A stretch of 64,000 bases of DNA from Drosophila miranda (taxonomy: Eukaryota > Arthropoda > Insecta > Diptera > Drosophilidae). The DNA lies in assembly GCF_003369915.1 (NCBI RefSeq), contig NC_046676.1, forward strand, positions 4,278,001-4,342,000, given 5' to 3'. This document shows positions 1 to 10,289 of this stretch, in pieces. A program made the position numbers and the translations under genes. Under the pieces are notes generated by a model that saw nothing but the letters and a program-made list of their open reading frames with translations, was not told the origin of the DNA and ran no database searches. Each line of letters opens with the position of its first letter. Positions within the stretch are counted from its first letter, which is position 1.

Positions 1-2351
1 TACAATTCTGGTGGACTCTGATGGTGCTGGGTGGTTCCAAGTTGCTCCCGGCCGACTCGGAGCCGTCGAGCAGCGAGAAGTTGCGCAGTTTCAATCGGGC
101 CGTGAAGGAGGCGCGCGGCAAGATTCAGGATCTCTACGGCCAGGATCAGTACCGAAGACAGCCCAGGCACACCATCGACGATATGCTGGCCAGCTTTGCC
201 CAGACCAGCAGCGGAGAATCGGAGGACAATGCCATGGCGGAGGCAGCCAACGCCTGGTATCGGGACTTCCAGACAGGCCACAAGAAATCACATACTGTCA
301 GTAAACAGAGGGGCACGAACTACGAAAGTAACTACTTAAGGGATATGCAGAACACAGAGATCGGCAAGGTGAAGCAGAAGTACAAGGATACTGCGGTGGA
401 TCCCATCATTCTAGTGTTCGAGACCACCATGGCTCCCTTTCAGTACGGTGGTAGCGGTCTCACCTACCTGGACATCAAGCTGAAGCAGGCCCAGGAGATT
501 TTAAACGAGCATGAGAAGACTAGCAAAAGGGATCCATACCGGGTGAAGGAGTATCACAAGAAGGCTGAACTCAACGACGATCTACCGGAGTTTGAAAACA
601 GGCCAGTGCCGGACGGGTTGTATGAGCAAACATTGCTCCGGCTCGATTCGCCCAAATGGAGGCCGAACAATCTGTTGCACGAGGCCAACTACAAGCTGTC
701 TAAGATCGAGCAGGAGGCCTCTGAGAACGCCCAACGGAAAATTCCGCCCAAGGGCAGGGGTTTGAACAAGCGCAGCTCCTATCACGGCTTCAATCCAATG
801 AACGAGATCAAGCTAAAGACAAGCAACCGCCTCATGCTCAAGGGCATGGGACCCTCGCTGCCGAGCAATGCGCTGGTGGAGAGCCAGCATGCCCATCTCG
901 TGGACGAACTGATAAAGCGCCGGGAGCGGAAAATGAGACGGGAGCAGGAGCAGCAGCAGGATCCAGATCTGTATCTGGATCATTATCAGGAACAGAATCA
1001 AGAGGGATACATGAGCGATGATGGTGAACGGCGGCAGCAGTGCGATGGCCTCAGTCCGATGACCAACAAAATGAGGCAGTCTCCGGAGGTTGTATCCTCC
1101 GGTGGCCACAACATGTTGGATCTGCCCCAGAGCTACGACTATCGCCTGCCCCCGTACGATCGCTTCCATGCTCTCAGCCAGCGGCAGATGCCCAACATGG
1201 TCGACTACTTGCACCCCAATCGCAGGTCCGTTGGGGACCCGGGACGCTACAAGCGGGAGCATACCTTAAATATGACCCTGGCAACGACAGCGAAGGTGGC
1301 CGTGAATGAGTCAGGAACTAAGGCCGAGCAGCTGGACATCCCGAGTGTGCCTGCGCTCAAGGAAAGTGAACCAAAAGTCGAAGAACAACAGGATGTCAAA
1401 GTGGAGCCGGATAAAGAGCCAATCGACAGCAAGGTGGTGGGTAAAGCTACTGCTTTCGAAAAGGTGCAAGTCGAGGCTGAAGCAAAGTCACTGAAAGTGA
1501 GAACGGACATTGAGGTTAAGCCTACGGAACCTACAGAGCTGAAAGATGATGCTGTATCTGTATCTGAGGCGGACATTTCAACAAAGCCGGAGGTGGGCGA
1601 AAGTGCTCAGGACTCTGCTGTTAAGGTGGAAAGCATCGAGGCCAAGACAAGGCTAGAAACAGATGCCATCTCTGAAGCCGAGGGTAGCCTGGAGACCCAG
1701 AATAAGTCAAACAGCCATGCCGTCCTACAATCGGTACTTGAACAGCCACAGGTTCAGGAGAAGTCCCAGGCGGCAGCCAGCATTAAAGATGCAGTGCTGC
1801 AGGAGAGCATCAAGCTGACTGTGGAGGAGTCGTTCACGTCCAGGCCAGCCGATGAGGTTTCCGAAGAGCCTGAGAGATCAAAAATAGCACCAGGTACTCC
1901 CCATTTGCCCAATCCCGATGCAGTGGTCAAACTTCTGGCCAATGAGCTGTCGCATTTTAGTGGCGACAAAGATCGCAACAAGCGGCACATCCAAAGCCTA
2001 CGTCGTCGCTGGTCTCCCAGGAAAAACCGGCGCTCCAAACGGTCCATCGGAGAAGAGCAGCAGCCCCCGGAATGCCCCGAGAGAACCAAGCGCATGGCTG
2101 ATCCTCTGCTGGACGACCTGGAGGACCACAATGGGAATCACTTGCATTTTGGAGACCTTGAAAGTGGCCTTCTTATGTCCGATGTCGAGGAAGAGACCGC
2201 TCCTTACGGAGAGGACGAGGCCAGTCTCTATGATGCCTCTAGCGTTCAGGTGCCCATGATGAATCAGCGAGCTAATGGAGTCTACCAGTTAACGCAGCAG
2301 CCTCTGCAGATACCACAGCAACAGCAGCCGCAGCAACAACAGCAGCAGCAA

Positions 2352-2383
<32 letters not shown>

Positions 2384-3522
2384 GCAACAGCAGCAGCAAC
2401 AGCAGCCGCAACAACAGCAGCAACAGCAGCCGCAACAGCTACAGCAACCCTCCAATTTCAAGGCCAGCTTCAATTTGACTAACTTTTTTAATGAGCTTCA
2501 GAAAATGCAAAAGAATCGTCCGCTTCAGCTGCAAGAGAATCGTCCAGCGCAGCAGCAGCAACAACAACAACTGCAGCAGCAACAGCAGCAGTCACCGATT
2601 CAGCATCAATATCTGCCACAGCAACAACACTTTCCACAGAAGCCATATCTCCCAAAACAGCAATACCTGCCACCTCAGCAACAGGCACCTCTACAAACCC
2701 AGCAAAAGCAGCTGATAGCGCCGCCGCTAATGAAGCAATCCGCAGTCCATCGATACTTTGGTCCTTTCTTTAACAAGCAGGTCAAGAACAACATGTTGTC
2801 CACAGTGGATCCATGCATTACACAAGTTGAACCACTGACGCGGCCCTCAGTGTCCATAACCATTGATCCCAATTGCATATCAATTACAACGCCCGTCCCC
2901 AACATGATGACGGAGTCGACTACACCAGGGTTTGGTGGAAACAAAACGAGTATTCCATCCATGACGAATACTACCGATACGTCAACGAATGCAACGGACT
3001 CAGGAGGGGCTGATCAGGGTAAAACTTCTGGACCTGCTGTGCCGACCGGCGATGTCTGCTATAAACCAGATGCCCTGAGGTTGAACGTGTCCATCAACGC
3101 GAACGTGTGCGGGGATCCAAAGACAAAACAGTTCTATGGCAACGGATCAATCAACATGCAGCCAGCCTTCGATCAGATGAACACCGACTTGATGCTTGAT
3201 TGGGCGGATTCGGCGGATTCGGCAGAGCACGGGAGTGACGATACTTTAATGCAGAATGATGATCGATATGCACGCGAAGCGGGTAGAAATTGGAGGGATA
3301 ATACCGGCCACAGAAGGAATAATAGGTGGGGCAAAGAGAAGTCCAAGGGGAAAAAGGAGTACAAGCCAGAATCGAGCAAATGGTAAGTAGTACGAGATCC
3401 TGTATGGAATGTTCCTTTGTTCACATCCACATCACATCTCTTCTTGCAGTAGTGGAAATGCCGAATTCTGTGATGACAGCTTGGAGAAGCTTATAACTGG
3501 CAAAACGTCGGAGAACATGTAG
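1..3522 (+). pseudogene. Gene X copy 1, 5' part (exon 1 and start of exon 2), interrupted by a retrotransposon
   Basis: This is the left copy of the gene at 10,795-14,947. Base 1 aligns with 10,805, so the ATG lies about 10 bases outside the window. Exon 1 runs open to 3,382. A 67-bp intron (3,383-3,449, donor GTAAGT, acceptor TTGCAG) matches the intact copy. Exon 2 begins at 3,450 but the LTR starts at 3,518, and the LTR edge itself supplies a TAG at 3,520-3,522. Any product would therefore stop 24 codons into exon 2 and lack about 220 C-terminal residues. Exon 1 keeps the secretory N-terminus, the acidic/lysine-rich middle, a basic motif NRRSKRS near 2,025-2,045 that could be a furin-type cleavage site, and a longer polyQ tract than copy 2. 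Exon 1 has no internal stop, so decay is recent. The existence of the duplicate is directly visible; the secreted role is inference. Confidence 0.85.
2314..2447 (+). repeat. CAG/CAA polyglutamine tract, copy 1
   Basis: Mixed CAG and CAA codons with a few CCG prolines encode a run of about 25 consecutive glutamines flanked by shorter Q runs. The matching tract in copy 2 (13,115-13,209) is about 40 bp shorter and carries a Leu-Pro-Leu interruption absent here, so the length changed after the duplication. Confidence 0.95.
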
Positions 3523-3777
3523 TAGTTTAAGTTGCTTGATGGCAACGAGTAACAATTATTTAATAAATATGTTGGACTTAAAATTATAACAGCTCCAAGT
3601 TTTACAAGTATGTTTGTGACTAATTATATGCGTGTACGTCTGATGCGTGGCTGAACTGACAACTGACTGATCTCTCTCTCTTGCTATCGGCTCTCTCAGA
3701 GCAGATTACTGCTCTATCCCGACGACACGACGAAAACACGACCGCTTCGTGTCTCTCTCTTTCCTTCGTTTCCTACA
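3518..3777 (-). repeat. LTR (3' LTR in element sense), 260 bp
   Basis: It begins TGTAGTAG and ends TTCCTACA on the plus strand. It is nearly identical to 9,047-9,308: A/T and A/G substitutions near positions 38-50 and one fewer CT unit in the CT-rich stretch near 3,760. On the minus strand its first 64 bases are read as the last codons of pol. Left target duplication AACA lies at 3,514-3,517. Confidence 0.95.
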
Positions 3778-6290
3778 TTCGGCTGTCCTGACGGACCATT
3801 CGCCTCGGATGGGTCTAGCCAAGGTTTCATATATTCTGAAACTGTAGAGGTCTTATAGGGACCCTCAGTATCCCCAATCTTCTCGACTTCGTACCTTCCA
3901 TGATTCTTTACCCTAACCACCTTATACGGCCCTAGATACTTTCCTTTTAGCTTTAATCCAGTACCATACTGAGAACGCTTGATAGCTACTAGCTCATTAA
4001 CCTCATACTGTCTATCTAGTTTCCTTTTTAAGTCAAAACTCTTCTTGTTTTCCTGCTGTAACCGTGAAATGTTTTCAACTACTTCCTTTCTAATTTTTTC
4101 GCGGTCCTTGTTCAACTCTTCGATAAGTGATTCTTCCAATATTTCTTTTATTTTTGGATCCATTCCTATACGCATGTCTAGCCCAGTCAATATCTTGAAA
4201 TGTGTTACCTTGGTACTTCGCGGCTCAACACTGTTGATCATTTGCTGTACTTTTCCTAGATGCTTATACCAACTACCGGAATTACCCTGACACAATTTCG
4301 ACAACATAGGCACCACTATCTTGTGCATCCTTTCGACTTGACCATTCCCACGTGGAACGCCTGTGGCAATCATTAAATGCTGTATTTTCTCTCTCTCACA
4401 CTATTCACGAAACAAGTTGGACATAAACGCTGCACCCCTATCCGTCACTATTCTGTTCGGATTACCAAAACTAGTCCCCTGAATTTCCAAACACTTAACG
4501 ACCTCTTTAACGCCTGTACTACGTGTAGAATATAACCAAACAAACTTAGGAAATCCATCAACGACAACCAGTATATAATTGTACTGTTTTTTAGTCATTT
4601 CCATTGGTCCAACGTGATCAATGTGATACGTTTGTAACGGCCTATCACCCTTGTCTATTGGTTGCAAATAACCCTCACGTTTTCCTGTCTTTTAATTGAC
4701 AATGATACACTCGACACAACTATTTATTACGCGCCATACTTTGTCTTTTAACTTCGGAATATAATACGACTTTTCAATGATATCTTGTGTCTTTTTAACT
4801 GAACAATGTCCTTGCTTATGTGCTATTGATATAATCTCATTTTCCAACTGAGCTGGTACTACGATAAGCTCCTTATCCGGATCCTTAAACAAAATCTGAT
4901 TCTGAATATAATAATCCTCATATTCCTTGTCCTCCACAATACTTTTAACAGCCTTAACCCAATCGTCGGTTAGCTGAGCTTCTTTCAAACGATGAGCTAT
5001 ACTTTCGGTCACCATAAAACAAGATACACGACTCAACGCGTCAACGTGCCTCATCTTCGCTCCTGAGCGATGTTCTATAACATAATTAAAATCTTGTAGG
5101 TACATGGCCCAACGTGCTACTCTCAAAGGAACGTCTTTCTTTTTGATCGTCATTGTAAATGCATTACAATCTGTGACAATTTTGAACTTTATACCCAAGA
5201 CGTATACACGCCATTTCGCTAAAGCTTCGATAATTGCCAGAACCTCAAGGTCATAAGCAGGATATTTATTTTCACATGGCTTAGTCCTACGGCTCATATA
5301 TTGAACTGGATGGAATTGGCTGTCTTCCAAACTCTTTTGCAGTAACACGGCTCCATACCCCCATTTTGATGCATCAGTATGGATTTCTGTCTCCAACTTC
5401 GGGTTGTACATTTCTAAAACAGGTCTACTAATCAATGCTACCTTTAGTTGTTCAAACGCAACCTGATGTATCTCCTTAAATTCAAATTTAACATCCTTCC
5501 GCAGCAGATCTGTCAATGGTTTTGCAATAACAGCATAACCCTCAATAAACTTTCGGAAATAAGAAGTCAATCCTATGAAACGCTGCACTGTTTTTTTATC
5601 AACTGGCACTGGGAACTTTTCGACTGCCCTCGTCTTCTCATCACTTGGTCTTATCGTATTCTTTTCTATTATATACCCCAGAAAATTAACCTTTTGTCGT
5701 AACAGCTGACACTTTCTCCAATTTATACGTAGCCCATTCATTTCCGCTATCTTCAGTACTTTTCTCAACTTTAACAAACCCTATTCTATATCTTGACTAC
5801 AAATAATAACGTCATCCATATAGACTGCTGCTTCATTATTCTTTACCAAATCTCTCAACACAGCCATTATAAATCTGGTAAACACCGCTGGAGAATTTGA
5901 AATTCCAAATGGTACATATAAAAATTCGAACTGACCATTCTGAGTCACAAAAGACGTATATTTTTGAGACTCGACTTCTAAAGGCACATGGAAAAAACCA
6001 TTCGTTAAATCCAACGTGGTGAAATACTTTGCACCCTGCAGTTTCTCCATCACTGTATCCATATGTGACATTGGAAAGTTATCGCGAACTATTTTCTCAT
6101 TCAGCTTTCGGTAATCACAGCAGAGTCTCTTGCTACCGTTCTTTTTGGGTACCAACACTACTGGTGATGCATACTCCGATGTACTTGGCTTTATAATCTT
6201 CTGAGCCAGCCACTCTTCCACTTGCTTGTCCACGATTTCCTGTTCACACAACGGTAATTGTTCCTGTCTTAGAAACTTGCATGTCCACAT
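3714..6290 (-). pseudogene. Retrotransposon pol (reverse transcriptase, RNase H, integrase) with three in-frame stops
   Basis: One reading frame is cut by stops at 5,783-5,781 (TAG), 4,694-4,692 (TAA) and 4,403-4,401 (TAG). Order of domains: reverse transcriptase palm with DLTNGFFHVPL and the active-site YMDD (about 5,811-5,822), RNase H with TDASKWGYGA, integrase zinc finger (H, H and the pair CVEC near 4,700-4,830), integrase core with YHIDHVGP, VTDRGAAF and the glutamate in NGQVERMHK, and a GPY/F module (KGKYLGPYKVV). The last codons lie inside the 3' LTR. The frame is +1 relative to gag-protease, and only a short spacer separates protease from the palm, suggesting a deletion between them. 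No working enzyme is expected from this copy. Confidence 0.92.
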
Positions 6291-7581
6291 GATCCAGAAT
6301 AGTCCTTCCTAAAATGGCTTCAAAACCAATATCCTCGTCTGGAATGACATAAAATTCTACCTCCATTTCAATCTCATCGATTTTCACTGGTATCGAAAAG
6401 CTACCAAAAGTTACAACTTGACTATCTCCAATACCTGTTAAACATTTCTCCTGGCCGATCAGTTCAAGATTTCCAAATTTCAAAAATACCCTCCTGCGAA
6501 TTAAACACAAGTCTGCTCCAGTATCAATCAAACCTTGGAATACCAAATTCGCGTACTTAATATCCTTTAATTCCAAACCTGATGGAGTGAAAATACCTGA
6601 CGGCTTATCAACGACTTTCTTATCTCGAATAATGTTCGTATTCGATCTCTTTTCTTGTCTGGTTTCGACCTTGACATTACAGCTTGCAGCACGGTGTCCT
6701 GGTTGGCCACATTTGAAACAACAAAAATCATTTTTGGGACAATCTTTCCTCAAATGCGATTTGTCTCCACACTTAAAACATTTCCTAAAATTCTCTGCCA
6801 TCGACCCTTTCACCGAACTCTCACTTTTATTACTCAGCGGCCAATTCTTACTCATCGGCTTGGATCCGCCTCTAGCTTTCTGGTAAACATCGATCTGAAA
6901 TTTAAGCTCCTTTAAGTTTCTAGCTTGGTACAACATTGCCTTACTTGCCCTAGCGTCTGGTATACCATCCACAAAATATTCGATTAAACTCTCATCATCT
7001 AGTTTAATTGGCTTGGCTATCTCCATTAACGCATACAAAAACTCATGCAACGACTCTCCTTTTTTCTGGCGCTTTTGCAACATTCTATGTACTTCTACGG
7101 ACGACAGTTTAACACTAAACTCATCCAACAGAGTTGCCTTCAACGAATTCCAGTTACGAATATCACGCAAACTACGAGCGAAAGATTTTGCTGCACCAAC
7201 TAACAACTGCTTGGCATAAATGAATAATTGTAATTGACTCCATTGAACAGTAGCTGCGCATTCTTCTAATTCCTCTATCCATTGATTGATGTCGGGGTTA
7301 TTAGAACCAGAAAATTGTGACACACTACCTTCCACGTCTTTTAGCGTAAGCCAAGATTTATACTCTGCCTGTCGCGTACCTGGTTGAACTGCTACGGTAT
7401 CATCCACTGCTGTTACTACGGACTCATCCTCTGACTCTTCTTCATCCTCAACTGGAAAGCCGTGATGTATTAATAGTCTATCTTGCAAATCGCGCTTTCG
7501 TCCCGTCGTCTGCAACGCAAGCTCTCTTAACTTCTCTCGCAAATCTGCGACTCTCAGTGTCATTATCTCTTCAACTTGCAT
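6244..7581 (-). CDS. Retrotransposon Gag-protease, 445 aa
   Basis: This is an intact ORF on the minus strand. Residues about 7-42 resemble a SAP-type fold (TLRVADLREKLRELALQTTG), uncommon for Gag but known in some fly gypsy elements. Two CCHC zinc knuckles follow (CFKCGDKSHLRKDC and CFKCGQPGHRAASC, about 6,690-6,790), typical nucleocapsid RNA-binding motifs. The aspartic protease has the catalytic GLIDTGADLCLI (about 6,503-6,535) and a C-terminal ILGRTILD flap partner. The ORF ends at 6,244 just after overlapping pol by about 47 bases. Start ATG at 7,581 is the first in frame; 7,563 is an alternative. It lies about 1.47 kb from the 5' LTR, a long leader. Confidence 0.9.
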   Translation of the reverse strand: MQVEEIMTLRVADLREKLRELALQTTGRKRDLQDRLLIHHGFPVEDEEESEDESVVTAVDDTVAVQPGTRQAEYKSWLTLKDVEGSVSQFSGSNNPDINQWIEELEECAATVQWSQLQLFIYAKQLLVGAAKSFARSLRDIRNWNSLKATLLDEFSVKLSSVEVHRMLQKRQKKGESLHEFLYALMEIAKPIKLDDESLIEYFVDGIPDARASKAMLYQARNLKELKFQIDVYQKARGGSKPMSKNWPLSNKSESSVKGSMAENFRKCFKCGDKSHLRKDCPKNDFCCFKCGQPGHRAASCNVKVETRQEKRSNTNIIRDKKVVDKPSGIFTPSGLELKDIKYANLVFQGLIDTGADLCLIRRRVFLKFGNLELIGQEKCLTGIGDSQVVTFGSFSIPVKIDEIEMEVEFYVIPDEDIGFEAILGRTILDHVDMQVSKTGTITVV

Positions 7582-7984
7582 CGTGACGATTTAAATACAA
7601 AATAATTGATATTAGCTTATATCTAAGAAAATGTAATTAAATCAACTTAAACAACCTTATTACTGCTGGCCTGTTAACAATTTTCCAGTTAACATCGACT
7701 CCGAAAACGCCTTTAAAGTCGTCACTGTTAACGATCGCTTCTCTGGTAACGCTCACCTTACTATGGGTTTACCCTTGTTAACTCTCGCTTCTGCGCGGCA
7801 CTTTCCAGACTCCAAATTTGACGCACACACACCACCACATCCAGATCTCGCTTGCCTGTCGATGTCGCTGTTGCCGTCCTCTCTTTGTTGCCTTGCCTTG
7901 CTCTCGCTGTTCGCCGTTAACTCGTTGTCGCTTCCCGAATCGTCGCTGCTTCTGCTGTTACAAAATGGTCGTCTCCTTGCTGCT

Positions 7985-8846
7985 TGTCTCTTCTTGTAGT
8001 TGTAGTCTCCGTCCGACGCAGTGCAACACAACAACAATCAATGTTCTTTGATTCTTGCTGTTTGCTGCCGTCGTTTTGTCGCTTCTGCTTTCTTTGGAAC
8101 GAACGCACTCAGATTGTCGTCTCTGTGCCGCTTGTCTCCTTGTAGCTCTAGCCTCTCAGACGCAATGCACAACAACAACAACGAAGGTTTTTATTCTTGC
8201 TGTGTTTGCTGCCGTCTGCCGTCGTTTTGTCGCTTCTGCTCTCTTTGGAACGAACGCGCTCAGATTGTCGTCTCTGTGCCGCTTGTCTCCTTGTAGCTCT
8301 AGCCTCTCAGACGCAATGCACAACAACAACAACGAAGGTTTTGATTCTTGCTGTGTTTGCTGCCGTCTGCCGTCGTTTTGTCGCTTCTGCTCTCTTTGGA
8401 ACGAACGCGCTCAGATTGTCGTCTCTGTGCCGATTGTCTCCTTGTAGCTCTAGCCTCTCAGACGCAATGCACAACAACAACAACGAAGGTTTTGATTCTT
8501 GCTGTGTTTGCTGCCGTCTGCCGTCGTTTTGTCGCTTCTGCTCTCTTTGGAACGAACGCGCTCAGATTGTCGTCTCTGTGCCGCTTGTCTCCTTGTAGCT
8601 CTAGCCTCTCAGACGCAATGCACAACAACAACAACGAAGGTTTTGATTCTTGCTGTGTTTGCTGCCGTCTGCCGTAGTTTTGTCGCTTCTGCTCTCTTTG
8701 GAACGAACGCGCTCAGATTGTCGTCTCTGTGCCGCTTGTCTCCTTGTAGCTCTAGCCTCTCAGACGCAATGCATAACAACAACAACGAAGGTTTTGATTC
8801 TTGCTGTGTTTGCTGCCGTCTGCCGTCGTTTTGTCGCTCCGGCTCT
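7985..8846 (-). repeat. 151-bp tandem repeat in the retrotransposon leader, about five copies plus edges
   Basis: Units start at 8,070, 8,221, 8,372, 8,523 and 8,674 (each GTCGTTTTG or GTAGTTTTG), with a truncated sixth at 8,825 and a diverged partial copy at 7,985-8,069. Middle units are nearly identical; the outer ones diverge. Each carries a (CAA)n-rich block and a CT-rich block. Because 151 is not a multiple of three, the long ORFs read through it are frame-rotated echoes and not proteins. The array sits between the primer site and Gag, the place where gypsy itself carries its insulator, so a regulatory role is possible but unproved. Confidence 0.95.
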
Positions 8847-9029
8847 CTTGAATGTCTGCTCACACTAATGCGCCTTCTTCGACAAGTGTCTCTCTCGCAC
8901 TTATAGGCCGGACTGCAATTCAATTTCGCACCGCGACCGATCTCTTGTGTCACCAGTCTCGTGTTCGCCAAAATTTCCCAATACACGCACAAATCTCACT
9001 TGCAAATGTTGTTGTCTTGGGCTTATTTT

Positions 9030-9043
9030 CGGACGAGCCCCCA
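9030..9043 (-). other. Primer-binding site, tRNA-Pro-like
   Basis: Three bases inside the 5' LTR (element sense), the minus strand reads TGGGGGCTCGTCCG, complementary to the conserved 3' end of tRNA-Pro. I know this string as the primer site of mammalian gammaretroviruses. Offset from the LTR and TGG start are as expected for minus-strand priming. Confidence 0.8.
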
Positions 9044-9046
9044 ATT

Positions 9047-9308
9047 TGTAGTAGTTTAAGTTGCTTGATGGCAACGAGTAACATTTATTTAATAAGTATG
9101 TTGGACTTAAAATTATAACAGCTCCAAGTTTTACAAGTATGTTTGTGACTAATTATATGCGTGTACGTCTGATGCGTGGCTGAACTGACAACTGACTGAT
9201 CTCTCTCTCTTGCTATCGGCTCTCTCAGAGCAGATTACTGCTCTATCCCGACGACACGACGAAAACACGACCGCTTCGTGTCTCTCTCTCTTTCCTTCGT
9301 TTCCTACA
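9047..9308 (-). repeat. LTR (5' LTR in element sense), 262 bp
   Basis: It is the partner of 3,518-3,777 with the same TGTAG...CTACA ends. It is followed by AACA at 9,309-9,312 (right target duplication) and then by the remainder of gene X exon 2. Confidence 0.95.
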
Positions 9309-9931
9309 AACATTGTGTCGACCGTGTTTGAGGCAGTCAGCAATGATCCGGGCATGGATCGTCTGTTGGCCGTGCTGGAGCGCAATCGCAAGGGCTCCCT
9401 CAAGAAGCCCAAAAACTTCTATCAGATCCGGAATGACAAAAACGATCAGTACCTGCATCAGACGGAGACCATGGTGCGGGAGACCATGGCGGCCATTAGC
9501 GACATCATCGACAAGCTGGTGCGGGTTCGGTCCTGCATTCCCTTGCGCCCAGACCTGAGTGAGTTCTACGACCTCATCCTGAAGACTATGGATGAGCAGA
9601 AGAAGTGCCGCGAGAAGCGAGAGAACGCGCTTAGTGGTCTGATTCCCGGTCTCGCATCGTCAAGAAACTGCTGCGTCAGTACGTCAGTGCGTCACTGGCA
9701 GATCAGCGTTCGGCGGCCAATGTCCGAGATGAACTTCTCATGGACCTCATGTACCTCCGCAAAATGGCAGACTCCGTGGAGCGCAGGCAGCGAAATGCCA
9801 AGCTGCAGGAGGTGCTGCGGCAGACCAGCATGAACAACGAGTACTCGCCTCGCTTCATCAAGCTGGTGAAGACCGCAGAGCTCTTCAAGGAGGCGGGCGA
9901 GCAGCAGGCTAGGGCCTTTTTGGGACTCTAA
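9309..9931 (+). pseudogene. Gene X copy 1, rest of exon 2, frameshifted
   Basis: It aligns to 14,276-14,947 of the intact copy and resumes exactly where the retrotransposon interrupts the exon. It lacks 49 bp present in copy 2 (about 14,608-14,656), which shifts the frame, and 20-30 bases further on a 12-base block is rewritten with no length change. Beyond that the sequence again matches copy 2 to the TAA at 9,931. Combined with the LTR insertion, this copy cannot make the full protein. Confidence 0.93.
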
Positions 9932-10289
9932 GGTGGTTATTTTTTTATTTGTTTATTTTTTCGTTGAGTTTATTTTACTATTAAATAACATTCTAAATGT
10001 CAAATTAAAATTCGTTCTTTAGTCTATTAGAACTTTAGTCAGAGATTAGAGAAATCGTCCAACTGGCGCTTAAAAGCGCTACCGCGAGAGTAGAGAAGAA
10101 TAGAGAAAATTTAATGATTTAATGTTGAACCAATCGGTTAAACAGATTACCTTTGAGTTATTCTTTTGGGATATCAATAGTTTATTTTTATTTGCATTTG
10201 AAATTCGATATATTCACATTTACCAAATTAATAGTAGTTTTATTTTATGTCACTCACTTTAACCGACTGTCAAGATAAACACGTATAAG

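Larger units (their letters stand above)
3518..9308 (-). mobile_element. Ty3/gypsy-type LTR retrotransposon inserted in exon 2 of gene X copy 1
   Basis: The element is bounded by two near-identical LTRs (3,518-3,777 and 9,047-9,308) ending TGTAG...CTACA and flanked by a 4-bp duplication AACA (3,514-3,517 and 9,309-9,312), the duplication size usual for gypsy-type elements. Coding sense is the minus strand: 5' LTR, tRNA-Pro-like primer site, a 1.4-kb leader with a 151-bp tandem repeat, gag-protease, then reverse transcriptase, RNase H and integrase. There is no envelope-like ORF after integrase. The LTRs differ by two substitutions and one CT dinucleotide, so the insertion is young, yet pol carries three stops. 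The empty site is seen directly in copy 2 at about 14,279. Integrase C-terminus and Gag SAP motif fit several fly gypsy lineages; I do not assign one. Confidence 0.95.

Noticed and set aside
813..1262. 149-codon minus-strand ORF (and its twin at 11,617-12,066)
   Set aside because: Shadow of gene X exon 1 on the opposite strand.
7985..8846. Su(Hw)-type insulator in the 151-bp repeat
   Set aside because: The closest string (AATGCACAAC and its complement) does not match the TGCATACC core well enough to call a site.
7985..8846. CRISPR-like array
   Set aside because: Contiguous tandem repeat without spacers, in an animal genome.
8055..8906. Several overlapping 90-135-codon ORFs rich in Cys, Leu and Ser
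   Set aside because: They are one 151-bp repeat read in rotating frames inside a retrotransposon leader; the period is not a multiple of three.
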